From Fomitopsis serialis (lineage: Eukaryota > Basidiomycota > Agaricomycetes > Polyporales > Fomitopsidaceae), in the NCBI RefSeq assembly GCF_022376445.1, contig NW_025955042.1:1-64000 (forward strand): a stretch of DNA of 64,000 nucleotides, written 5' to 3'. The notes beneath the pieces are model-generated. The model did not search any database. It was not told where the DNA came from and was given only the letters and a program-made list of their open reading frames with translations. The position numbers and the translations under genes are program-made. Each line of letters starts with the position of its first letter. The stretch's first letter is position 1. This document shows positions 19,756 to 30,593 of the stretch, piece by piece.

Positions 19756-22389
19756 GCCGAGAACAGGTCTACCCTGGGCGTCCAGAGGCATAGCGGGACC
19801 CTTATCTGCGCGCAGAGAGGTCCTCTTTATTCGACTGCATTGAAGTACACCGGTGAGACTACTTCTCGTATTCGATCTTATTCGCCCCGAAAAACGGGGC
19901 TTTTCACTGGGCGTCAATCCTCATTACCTCGAACACCTTGTGCACTCCACTCGGGCTTGCGACAGAGCGCAACTGGGCTCGTCGCGGCTTACAGGTTCCT
20001 GTCTGCGTGTGATTGCGACTGTGAGTGATACCTCATCTCCAACTATAATGCACACTGTAGGAAGAGAATTCATTTGTTTCACGTGTTCCTTCCATGTAAA
20101 TGTACTGCCGGAGTCCATCACACAAACATGACAGCCAGTAGGCCTCGTTCTCATCGTTGTCCCTCCATCCAGAATTGTTACTGTACGTTCGGAACACGTT
20201 GCCCACTCGCAACGGAAGTGTGGGAGCATCGTCGGCAGTGCAGCGCGCTGCGGACGTGAGTTCCAGGTGACGAAGACGAATGGCCAGGGCAGTGGATACC
20301 GAGAGACGAGGCCGACCACAGCGGGAAGCACCCCAGCATTGCGTGCTGCGATAATGCTGCGCTGCTACCAGGGAAGTCCGGGGACAGTGTACTGCTGTAA
20401 CGAGGGAATGTCGTTCGCGCCGTGCAAGACGTCTAGCTCACGCGCCCGCCTTGCGGAGGACGGGCATTATCTGGGAAGGACAGGGAGTGAAGATTACCTG
20501 CGAGTCTGCCGTAACGATGGGCAGCCATCCGGCGGGTACTCTGGACGGTCGCCGACGAAGCCTTGTGTCCTGTCACCCCAACGTACAAGCCCTTAAGGGG
20601 CCGAAGTTGAGAGGTCTGCCAGTAAGACGAGGTACCGCGAAGACGCCACGCCGCCCCTTCGAAGAACCAGGCACGTAAGTTCTGTCATGCTACGAGCGGG
20701 ATGCGGCGTTGACAGTGCGTCGAGATGTCCGGCCGTGCCTGGGACAAGAGGTGAGTCGCGACCACAAGGACTGCACAGATAACGGACCGGACAGTGGCCA
20801 GCACTCACATCACTCGCCGGTACGAGTGTATCCAGAGACTGGGTGTGGCACTTGCGCCTGCACGCTCTGCGTGTGCCCGGGGTGGGAGTTGCACCTCTGC
20901 GTCGCTGCGCTGGATGCGTGCGCGTACGATGTGTTTGGGGCGCGCACTGAATATTGAATGGGAAGGAGCGATCTGCGAATGCGGTCAGTATACGGTTCAA
21001 TTGCGACTCACCGGTGATCGATAGCTGGCACAAAGGACTGTGGCTGAGCACGTCGACGCTCACCGACTGGACGTCAATCAGTCGCCACGTTGATTGTCCG
21101 GGCGGTTGTCGTGTGCATACCTGCAGGCGGGGAGCGGACAATCTCCAAGGAGCATGCTCGAGGGTCGCTATTACAGAGAATCTGCGACAGAAGTCCTAAG
21201 CGCTTGGGTCGGGAAACTCCAACGCGGACCGTGCAGAGCACCGGTCGTAGGAACCCGCGCAAGTACTTACTGGGTACGGAGTCTGGGTCACGTTCTTATG
21301 ACCCGTGACCCGGACCGTACCGGCCAGCGGCCAGCTGCGCAACCGCCGGAACGGGTGTCGGGCTGTGTTCGGACAACCACGTGTTCGTGCCATCCCATCG
21401 CTCGAACACAACCTCCGAACACACGATATGGCAGTCAACGCATGGATGGCGGGCACACAAGCGAAGGCGTTCCAATCTACCTCCCTCTATCAGCAATCTA
21501 TCAGCAATGCTCAGCCCTATGCGCTCGCTTTTCACAGGTCGCTCGGTGGCTTGACGCTTCATGTCTTCGTTCGATGGTTTTCTGTTTTCTTTTTCCCACT
21601 GACTCTTCGTGACGCTCTCCGGATCTGGTACTGCCTCGTTCTTCGTGTACCCGCTCTGCTATCTCTTTAACCTCCTGCCTGACTCTTCAAGCGCGTTGAT
21701 GTTGACGTCAACCCCTCGTCCTTCAATGGCCCGGAGAAGGCAAAGAGTCGAGGTACGTCTGGTCGTGAATAATGTCTCCCAACTCGTACCGTGTCGTGCG
21801 GGTACGCTAACAGCGAGCACACAGTGCACCGACGTGCAGTAATAGGCTGTTGCACGACACATATGGCGACCGCGAGCCCGCGGGGCCAATGTCCTGCGCG
21901 CAGGCACGGCCGTCAAACGGGCGGCCAGGCGGACGAGCTAGCGGACCACTGGGTGGGAAAGCGGGCTGGCGAGTGGGCGTGCGAGTGGGCGGGTGGGTGA
22001 GCGGGCGGGCAAGCAGGGAGGTAGACAAGGAAAGGCCCATGCAGTCGCACACGCTGGTCGTGTGTCGCAGTGACACTGGCCCGCGGACGAGGCGCGTTAG
22101 CACGCGCAGTCACGCCGAGGGCGCGACGTGCGTACCGGGACCACGGCGGGAAGAGCAGGATGGCTCGAGATTTGGAGGGCGAGAACGTGGGCTAGGAGGT
22201 ACGTCAGGCAGTGCGGGTGTCCATCGACACAGACACGTATGCACCTCGCTGACGTGTGCTTGACCAGGACATACACGCAGAGATGTGTGTCTGCACTAAT
22301 GTTTGTGCAGCGATGTGCACCGAGCGACCTGTGAAAACATGTCAGCTCGAAGCCATACACGATTGGACGGAGGAAGGGCGTGTTCGACA

Positions 22390-22784
22390 CAGGAGGTTCG
22401 CTTTCGACCGCTGGTAACACCCTGCGCTACGTACTGCCCTCACTGGCGACAAGGACGATGGCAAGCGGCGCACTCAACGAGTCCTTCAGCAATAACAGCC
22501 AGCTCAACATATGGGCGCAGTGTGTCGCAAGTATGTCCTTCAAGGTGGTCAGGAGGGCTAGGTGGGGCCAAAGCGTCAGTCATGACCACATCACGGTACG
22601 TTTATCAGAACCGTTGCCATGACTTCTAATTTATGACGCGTAGTCTGTACACGGCGCCTAGACTCATTTGTTTACTAGTAGCATGGGGCTACGTCGACAT
22701 CGACCGCGGGGTGTACTTCGTTGCGAGCATGGAGAACGGAGAGCTAAACACGTGGGACCCTGCAAAGAACGTTGCAAATGCTGA
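22390..22784 (+). pseudogene. Sec31 (COPII coat) fragment, broken
   Basis: Plus-strand codons give RTMASGALNESFSNNSQLNIW (about 22452-22515) and, after a gap, AWGYVDIDRGVYFVASMENG and ELNTWDPAKNVANAE (about 22683-22784), followed by a donor-like gtgagt. In Sec31, the outer coat subunit of COPII vesicles at the endoplasmic reticulum, the N-terminal WD40 region carries closely similar blocks (a TMAGALDESFSN-type block, a LAWGYV block and an ENGELxxWDP block) in this order. The stretch between them (22516-22682) does not read through and contains stops, so this is a decayed piece of the WD40 region. Assignment is from remembered motifs. Confidence 0.65.
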
Positions 22785-23520
22785 GTGAGTAACATCAAAC
22801 CCTGCAATGTGTTCTGAGACCCGGCCGACGAGCGAGCCACAGGCGTAGGGATGACGAGGAGGAGGTGCGAGCTGGCGGGTGTGAGGGCGAGCGAGCAGGC
22901 TCACGAACAGGCGGGTGGGCGGCAGGGCGAGCGGTGAGTGGGTGAGTAAAGCCTCAGGTTAAGCAAGTGAATTGACAATCAAACAAGTGGATGAGGGGCA
23001 GGAGAGCGAGCGGGCGGGCGGACGACAAACACGGTGACCACAAGCTTGCTCAAGCGCGAATAGACCGTGGGCATCGGGGCGCGGTAACATAAATGCATGT
23101 TGCGCACAGCGTTGACGACACGAGGGTGCGAGATGTGTGGTACCGTACCTGCAGTTCACCGTTGGCGAGAGTCCGCCGGGGAAGTAGGCGAGTCACTGTG
23201 AGCGTACAGGACGGTACAACATTCAACATTTTCCATGTGACCTATGGGCCTGCCACGTAAAACGTACATACACTACAGAGATGAACTGAAATCTCCTGAG
23301 CTCACTGATGCCTATTAACGGCGTACGTTGGAGCATTCACTGACGACCTTCCTGTGCACCTGTCAGATTCTAGAGTACAAAGGTGGTGGTACAAAGATAA
23401 AACACAACAATTCGTGAGGATGGGCAGCCGGGACGTAGAACCACAACAACACGGAGATGGCAAGGGGCACAAAGCAAGACCAAAAGCACAGACAAAGAAG
23501 AACGTAGATGAGACAGCCTC
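22785..23520. other. No supported gene; G-rich degenerate tract
   Basis: 22855-23030 is rich in gagcgggcggg-like units resembling 21905-22020. No gene is seen. The left end of the Plavaka element must lie in or near the right part of this interval. Confidence 0.45.
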
Positions 23521-25795
23521 TCAAGGGGCATAGTCCTCGCTAGGGTCACCGTCCCCTGCTTTCTTCACTCGCTCCTCTTCCCATTTGGCAGTCTCTGCTT
23601 CATCCGCCTCCCTCTCCCTATGATCTGCGACGCTCAGAGTGCCCACCCAAGGTACAGCGGTCGGTATGTTCAGCACCAGCTGAGCAAGGCGCTTTCTCCT
23701 GTTCTCCTCTGCGCCCTCTGCTTCCTTGTCTAGTTCGTTGCCCTCCTGCCTCTCATCCTCCGAACGCCGGCGCTTTCTCTCGTTCCGTTTTGTCCGCCGC
23801 TCGTAGTCGCTGAGGGCGTCATCAGCTGCCCAGTCATGGAGAACAGAACCATCAATAGTAGTGCTGTCGCCAAACTGAACCCCAGGTTCAGCACGATAGT
23901 CCTGACTAGAGTTCTCGACGACCTGTTGAGCTGCCTGCCTGGCTGCTATGGCGACACTGCTAGCTATCCAAGCGAGCTTTGAAAGGACAGGTGCGTCCTC
24001 TGCTTTCTTCCTTGCTGCTTCCAGTAGCTTGTTGGCTACGTCAGCAGTAGAGGAAGTGACGGCAGACGTGGAGGAGGAGGTGGATGCACGAGGGAGAGGC
24101 GTCTTGCTGTCCTTCACTTGGAGCCTTTCTAGGAATGCAGCGGCAGCTGCTTCAGTGGCATTAGGGTCATGCCTGAACCAGAGGTATGCTCCCTGATTTA
24201 AGACTGTACGACGCATACCGACAACGGCTTTGCTGAAGCAGCCATTGTCAAAGCGCCTCCTGTCCTCTAGGTGCTTGGCGTTGTGCCAGCCAGTTAAGAT
24301 ATGCTGACCTGTAATCAATGCGGTGTTACTGCAGAGAAGTTCAATCCCAGCTCACCGCTGCGATGCCTTGCTCAATGTACCATTCCTCTGGCTTATTGAG
24401 TCGGAGGCCTTCCCTGAGGAGCTCCAAATCCGCGTGCCCGTAGAAGACGTAGAGAGTGCAAGTGATGCGACCCTGGACTACCTTCCCATCATAAACGTAC
24501 CCAGGGTCAAGGACGGTAGGGTCATCCTGTTCTGGACGAGGGATGGCCTGAAGAGCCCTGATATGTTCCATCTTCTCGACTTCAGGGTGTGACTTGATGT
24601 CACGTGGGGCCTCGTTCACGTCAAGGACCAGGTGTACCGTGGGGCCATACTTATACTGCCCGCCAACTTTGATGAGTGATGCATCATGGGTCTGCGAAGA
24701 GGGTTAGCTGTTAGCGTAGCTTAAGACATATCCCGAATACTTACTTTAGCAAACACGTCTTTGCGTGTTTGCTTGTCCGATACCTCAATGCTCCAGAGGG
24801 GTGCGATGTCGACTCTGGAATCTGCTGTTGGAGAGGCAGGGAAAGGTTGGCGCACTTGGCAACTACCGACATTGTCGGCTACTGTGAAGTTACAGCCAAT
24901 AGCGCTGGCCTTGGCTGAACCTTCGTGCTCAGAAATCTCCTGCATGGGCACCTGGTCTAACTCTTGATCGTACTCGTTGTGAGATGCAGAGATTCCACCG
25001 TCTGTCTTGGGCAGCTCTGGGAAATAATTGACGAATAGCTCCGTATTCATCTTGCATATTTTTCCCAGCCTTGAGCTTGCCTCCTGGTGGACTGCGCCTA
25101 TATTTCCGTGGACCTCCAGCGTCTCTGTCATGTCGTCCCAAATAAATCTAATATTTGGCTTCAGCACCACAAAATAGCATGAACACGTCTGTTACTCACT
25201 TGAAAAATTGCACAACCTTCGGTTGTTTCTCAACGATGAAATGAACAATTTGGCTCCACTCCTGGACAGAGACACACACGACCTCAAAGGTCACATAGGT
25301 TCGTTCAGACTGCCCAGGACAGCAGAAGAAAAGAGCTTACACGGTGTTCTTGTTTGCGTATCAAAGGAAACTGAGGTTCCTCTAGCCAGTCCCCAAATAG
25401 TTTGACAGAGTGTGGGAGGAGCAGCCACGACCTCTCAAGTTCCTTCAGCCTATCCTCCAGGCCGCAGCAGTTGGAACGTCCTTCAGTATGGCCTTCGTCA
25501 ACACTGAAGCTTGTATCTGGGTCCTCTGAATCTACGATATTTGTGACTGAGTACGTGACGTAGGTATCTGTCAATGGCGTATGCTCACCTAGCTTTCCTG
25601 CACTGGATTGTTCAGACTCTGCCTCTGACGTTGTAGAGGGGCTGCTTGGACGGAGACTGTCTATACATGGGTAAGTTGGCTATGAGATCTGAGAGCGACA
25701 TCTGAGAGCGCCATCTTTCATTGGCACTTACCTGGCACTGCAAGGGTAGAGTGTTCACGATGGAGGGAACAATACGGAGAGTGTCGAGAAGACAT
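23521..25795 (-). CDS. Unknown 636-aa protein, divergent partner of Plavaka transposase
   Basis: Seven exons can be spliced without a stop: 25795-25732, 25660-25589, 25531-25341, 25261-25200, 25147-24745, 24691-24356 and 24303-23521 (total 1911 nt). Every intron is GT-AG, 51-79 nt. The N-terminus is Ser/Glu-rich. The middle contains EWSQIVHFIVEKQPKVVQFF, FIWDDMTETLEVHG, GQYKYGPTVHLVLDVNEAPR, TVLDPGYVYDGKVVQGRITC and TLYVFYGHADLELLREGLRL. The last exon has HILTGWHNAKHLEDRRRFDN followed by a coiled, Ala/Ser-rich and then strongly basic tract (RRTKRNERKRRRSEDERQ), a likely nuclear localisation signal. It is transcribed away from the transposase across an 862-bp spacer and no decay is visible. 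I recognise no catalytic motif; in particular I see no HxD...H of the TET/JBP oxygenases reported with some fungal KDZ/Plavaka elements. A transposition accessory role is inference. Confidence 0.75.
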
Positions 25796-26657
25796 GACTG
25801 AAGGTATAGTGAGTGCGTTGGTACCTTGCCAAAGACGACGTGTTATCTTACTGAGGTAACTGGGGTCCTAGTGACATTAATATCTATCCTGTGACTGGGA
25901 GGCGTGTCCTAGCTTCTTCTCTAGCGACGTGTTACCTTCCTCTCTCAACGTGTTCCTTCCCACTTGCAGCTTCCTCATTTTGAACGTGAGGTAAGTGCCT
26001 AGCTTCTTCATCTGCTGCTGGCAAAACGCCGCCTCTTATCTTGCAGGGTCCTCACTAATGAATGAAACGAAGGCCCAGCATTGGAGTTACCTAATTAGGC
26101 TCTATGCGGGATGCCGCGTTGAGCCTAATTTAGTAACTTCAGCTAAGGACGCTCTACTCTAACGCAAGGAGGACAACTGACCAATATATCACTACATGAC
26201 GAAGGCACACAGCTCAAGATCTTTGTGCAGAGATGGCGTCCTACATGAACGTGTCATTGACATATGTTTCCTGGCTAGGAGAAGCTCACCCTTGAAGACT
26301 TAGCCAAGTGTATTGGTGTTGAGTGTACGTGGTGTTCGTTATCAGACGTACTAGAATCAGTAGAATGAGATACTTTCAGAGAACATCATCATGAAGAGCA
26401 ACCGGTGTCCTGTTAAGCGTGAGAGGAAGGAAGGCAAGAGTACCAAGGCGGGTCAGGCTGCCGTGGATCAGCTTGTCAAGGTTTGAGTCTAGACGCCTAG
26501 GGACCACTCGCACCCGATTTAGCTGTGTAACCAGCTGTCAAAGGACTTTCCTTTCGCAGCATTTTTACAGTGTTTGCCTACCACAGTACTCTGGACACGT
26601 ACGCATTCAAGTGTGGCACCAGCTGTTGGTCTTGCTGACTGGGACTGGTTTCAGATC
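25796..26657. promoter_or_regulatory. Divergent intergenic spacer of the Plavaka element
   Basis: This is the shared 5' region of the two element genes. It holds an imperfect 17-nt inverted repeat (26086-26102 and 26121-26137, 15 of 17 positions pairing, core attaggctc/gagcctaat). Several CTTCCTC/TCTCAACGTG-like words recur at 25900-25990. An in-frame upstream ATG at 26574 could extend the transposase by 28 codons. Confidence 0.45.
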
Positions 26658-29600
26658 ATGGGCAAACGCAAACACTTGCAACACTTTTGTCCCTTGGGGG
26701 GTGAATTCTGCCCTGCTTGCGACGAGTGGTTTGAAACCGTCCCAAGTCTTATGTCCCATTTATCCAGCAGCAAGAGGTGTGCCTGGTATAAGAAGGGAAA
26801 GCTCAAGGCAGTGTTCCAGCCGTTAGCTGCAGCAACATCCTCAGAAGAGGAGGATTACGCGCCTGAGCCGCTTACTAGGTCAGTGGGATTTAGACCTGTT
26901 GATATTTCAGTCTTAAGGATTTCCAGCAGCGCCCACTCTCCCAGTCGGCAAGGAAGCCCATTTCCTCAGGCATCTGGCAGTTCCTCTTCTTACGGTAAGG
27001 TCCACTCCTTGGCGTACACTTGGAGCAGTTCAATGCCAACTCATTGTGCAGGAAACAACGGCAACGAAGACGAAGGCGATGATAGAGAAGAAGAGGAAGA
27101 AGAGGAAGAAGAAGAACTTCTTGAGGACCTGGTCTTTGTCCCTGTAGCCGGGCCCAGTCAAGGGCACCAAGGCAATCCTGAAGGCGCTGAAAGCTCTACG
27201 TCAGGAGCCCTGAGACGACGTACTGCTCTAGCCCTGGACGATGATGATGACAGCCGTTTTGAGGTGGTTGATGAGAAGGCAGGGAAGGAGTATGGAGAAG
27301 GGCAGACGATGAAGGAGGCTTGGAGGAGACGTTTTGCAGAGAGGAACAGCAAGGACGGCGTAGGAGGCTCAGGTGATAGTACCGTCTTGTTCTCCACGAG
27401 CCCATACTGATGCATCAACAGATGAGACCCGCTCTTTATGGGAGCCATTTGAATCGGAGATGGACTGGCAGCTGGCGGCTTGGTGCGTCAAGTCGGGTGT
27501 GAGTCAAGGCTCAGTAGATGAATTGCTCAACATACCTGGGGTACGTATGGTATGTTCGGAGAAGGGTCCAATCACTGACAAGGGCACAGTTGCGAGACAG
27601 ATTAGGGTTGTCATATCACAACATGCGTGCCCTACTGCAAAAGGTCGACTCCATACCTGAAAGAGCAACCTGGACTGAGCAATGGCTCACCTTTAAGGAC
27701 CACCCAGGCGAACGACATCTTGTGCAGATTCGTGACATTATCATGGCTATCAAGGCCTTGCTTGGCAACCCTGCACACGCCGACAAGATAGTATACCGTC
27801 CACGCCGTATCTTTACGGACCGCTCAAAGAAAAACCGTATTTACTCTGAGATGTGGACTGGAAGGTGGTGGCACGCCGTCCAGGTGAGTGGCATAAGTGT
27901 ATATTTGCTGAGAGGTTGAGAGATCTGAACGTCTGCTCAGAGCCTGCTTCCTGACGGTGCTTCCCTAGCACCGGTCATTATCTCCACCGACAAAACTCAA
28001 TTTACCCAGTTCTCAGGCAACAAGGCCGCCTATCCAGTGTACATGACGCTGGGGAATATACCTAAGGCCCTTCGGCGTAAACCCTCAGAACATGCCTGCA
28101 TTCTCATAGGCTACCTCTCTGTCGACAAAGTCGACTCTACCGGCCTCTCTGAAGCAAAGCAGCGCGCCATGATGCAGCAGCTGTTCCACGCCTCCGTCAG
28201 GATGATCGTCGAGCCTCTCATTGAGGCAGGAAAGACAGGCCTTGACGTCACTGGGGGGGATGGAAAGGTTCGAAGGGTGTACCCAGTCCTAGCGGCGTAC
28301 GTTGCAGACTATCCAGAGCAGTGTCTGGTGACCTGCTCCAAGTACGGAACCTGTGCCGTATGCCAGTGCCCAGAGTCTCAGCTTGAAGACGCCTCTTCCA
28401 AGACACCTAGGCGCCAAATATGGACCCTTGACGTACTCGAGAAGGCCAAAACCAAGGGAAGAAAGGGAAGCACAACGTTCTATAAGGCCTGCAAAGAATT
28501 CAATGTCTCTGGTTACGTGGTCAAGCCGTTCTGGAAGGATCTTCCGTATACCGACATCCACCACGCAGTTACCCCCGACGTCTTGCACCAACTTTACCAA
28601 GGCGTCTTCAAGCACCTTGTGGAGTGGTGTGAGGATCTCTTGGATGAGGAGGAGCTGGACCTTAGGATCCGTTGTCTCCCGCCAGCGTTTGGAACACGCC
28701 ATTTCAAGAAGGGCATATCGGCCTTATCTCAGGTTTCTGGCAGTGAGCGTAAAGACATGGCCCGTATCCTCCTAGGCTGTCTGGTGGGCTGCATCCCTAA
28801 CGCCGTCATGCTCACATTCCGAGCTTTGCTAGACTTCATCTACCTGGCTCAGTATCCCACCCATGATGACACTACCCTATCCTACATGGAGGACGCCCTC
28901 AAGTTATTCCACAAGAACAAGGCTGTCCTTGTGACACTTGGGATACGTGAACATATGAACATACCAAAATTCCACTCTCTCCTCCACTACGTCGACTCTA
29001 TTCGCTCTCTTGGCACCACTGACAACTACAACACAGAAATGTTCGAACACCTGCATATCGACTGTGCCAAAAAGGCCTGGCGTGCGTCCAACCACCGTGA
29101 TGCCCGCCCCCAAATGGTGAAGTGGCTCCAACGCCAGGAAAAGATCGCAACATACGAGACTCTTCGTGAGAGGCTTGTGGAGGAGGAAGGAGATGCTCAT
29201 GTGGATGGGGCCTCTGAGAACGGTCAGCACTGTCCCAGGGCTGGGATTGTGCTGGCGAAGCATCCCTCAGTGACGCAGCAGTCCCTCAACTCTATTGGCG
29301 CAAAGCATCAAGCTCCCGGATTTTCCAAGGCCCTTCGCCAGTATATCTATCGCCTCAAACTTGGACGCCCGCTCACTAACAGAGAAGTAGAAGCCGCATC
29401 GTCGTACCTCCCATTTTCACGTCTAGATGTCTTCCATGGGTTCAAGTTTACCACAATCCCCCTCAGCGACAGCAAACCAGAGCGTGATGCAGTCAAGGCA
29501 CGCCCTGCCAGTGGTGAGCAGCCTGGCAGGTTTGATACCGTTGTTGTCCTGCAGGGCGAGGAGGCAGAGGCTACAGGTCTTCAAGGTACGTAATTCTGTA

Positions 29601-30050
29601 TGTTTACTGCTTCAATTATGCTCAGCTGGGTACTACGCTCACACAGGAACACGTATCGGACGCCTCAAAGTCGTATTTCGTTTGCCCAACAGGATAGAGC
29701 AGTTCAGAACAAACGAGTCCATGCCTGCACCTCAGGAATGGGCTGCAGCGGGCCCTCTGGCGTACGTGGAGTGGTACGCCAAGCTTCCTCCCTCTGCTGA
29801 TCCCATCCACATGATGTACGATGTGAGGAAAGCTCCTCTACGTACAGATGGTACACCACCTTGCGATATTGTACCTTTGAGCATGATACGCCAATCCTGC
29901 CAGTTAATCCCCCATTTTTCAAGACCCACTGCTTCTCAGCCTTCTGTACGTGTACCTGAGGATTGGAACACTCATACCATACTTGATAAAGCGTCGAGGT
30001 TTGTGCTGAACAATTGGGCCACTAAATATTCGTACCAGACCCTGTGGTAG
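26658..30050 (+). CDS. Plavaka-type (CACTA-related) transposase, intact
   Basis: Six exons: 26658-26994, 27052-27372, 27422-27540, 27590-27883, 27941-29585 and 29626-30050 give 3141 nt, 1046 residues. The introns are GT-AG, 40-57 nt. The N-terminus has a C2H2-like finger (FCPACDEWFETVPSLMSHLS then KRCAWY) and a Glu-rich acidic run encoded at about 27085-27125. The central part has the features I associate with Plavaka transposases of Agaricomycetes: VIISTDKTQFTQFSGNKAAY then PVYMTLGNIPKALRRKPS, ADYPEQCLVTCSKYGTCAVC, DIHHAVTPDVLHQLYQGVFK, HMNIPKFHSLLHYVDSIR and YNTEMFEHLHIDCAKKAWRA. Plavaka belongs to the CMC (CACTA) superfamily with a DDE nuclease fold that cuts at the terminal repeats. ATG 26658 was chosen because the finger follows it directly. 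No frameshift or stop is seen, so the gene may be functional. Confidence 0.85.
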
Positions 30051-30094
30051 ATACTGTATGGCGTAGTTTTTAACGATACAGTTCACAATGTCTA

Positions 30095-30336
30095 CTTGAG
30101 TACCTTGGGCATCTTGAAATAAAGAAGCACAAGGGTCCTTGGTAATCAGTGGCGATACCAACAGCACACAGAGTAACCTTGCCAAGGCATACTCGTCTCC
30201 TCAAGGGTACACCTTCAAAAAACGGGTGCTGAAGGTTCCCTTGTATGCCTTGCAGCACCGTCCAAGGGCAGGAAGACTCGATAAGACATTCCTGTCCTGG
30301 TCAAGCCTTGCCAAGATAAATGGGTTTTTCCTGATG
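30095..30336 (+). repeat. Subterminal CCTTG/CAAGG repeats at the transposon 3' end
   Basis: About a dozen copies of CCTTG or its complement CAAGG occur in 240 bp (caagggtccttgg, accttgccaaggc, caagggtac, cccttgtatgccttgc, ccaagggc, caagccttgccaag). CACTA-superfamily elements characteristically carry short subterminal repeats in both orientations that the transposase binds. The segment ends abruptly at the chromovirus LTR (30337). A possible terminus, cactgattacc on the minus strand ending at 30151, resembles cactgacgacc at 23338, but no target duplication confirms it. Confidence 0.5.
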
Positions 30337-30557
30337 TCGCCGAGAGCCAGGTACAGTCGATGAGTGACTCGAACAGGAACCAGGATACATGCCAAATCGG
30401 GAAAGCGGGAACACTGTGGCTACGTAGACCGTGGCACATCGTATCGCGCTGTACAAGAGTCCGTGGAGAGTCCGTGCGCATACTAACGCGCAGTACAAGA
30501 CCATGGCGCATTGTAACGCACCGGTAAGAGTCCATGTGTAACGGTGTGGCCGTTACA
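30337..30557 (-). repeat. Chromovirus 3' LTR, truncated
   Basis: Matches 42198-42418 over 221 bp. On the minus strand it begins with the palindrome TGTAACGG-N5-CCGTTACA (30537-30557). About 234 bp at its minus-strand 3' side are missing; the break abuts Plavaka subterminal repeats. Confidence 0.85.
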
Positions 30558-30572
30558 CCACCTCCTCCTCAA
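30558..30572 (-). promoter_or_regulatory. Chromovirus polypurine tract
   Basis: The minus strand reads TTGAGGAGGAGGTGG directly before the TGTAACGG start of the 3' LTR. Confidence 0.7.
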
Positions 30573-30593
30573 GGGGAAGCGGTGACGCGACCT

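Larger units (their letters stand above)
18561..22383. other. No supported gene outside the minisatellites
   Basis: Apart from the two minisatellite arrays and a G-rich degenerate tract at 21905-22020 (gagtgggcgggtgggtgagc type), no gene is supported. The longest frames (minus 19924-20331, minus 20593-21141, plus 21094-21612) are Arg/Ser/Thr/Cys-rich and match nothing I know. Confidence 0.45.

Noticed and set aside
23521..25795. TET/JBP oxygenase as the Plavaka partner
   Set aside because: Such genes are reported with some related fungal transposons, but no HxD and distal His motif is found in the spliced protein.
23338..30151. Terminal inverted repeat cactga-N2-acc as ends of the Plavaka element
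   Set aside because: Only 9 of 11 positions agree, and the flanking bases show no target duplication. Kept as a possibility, not called.
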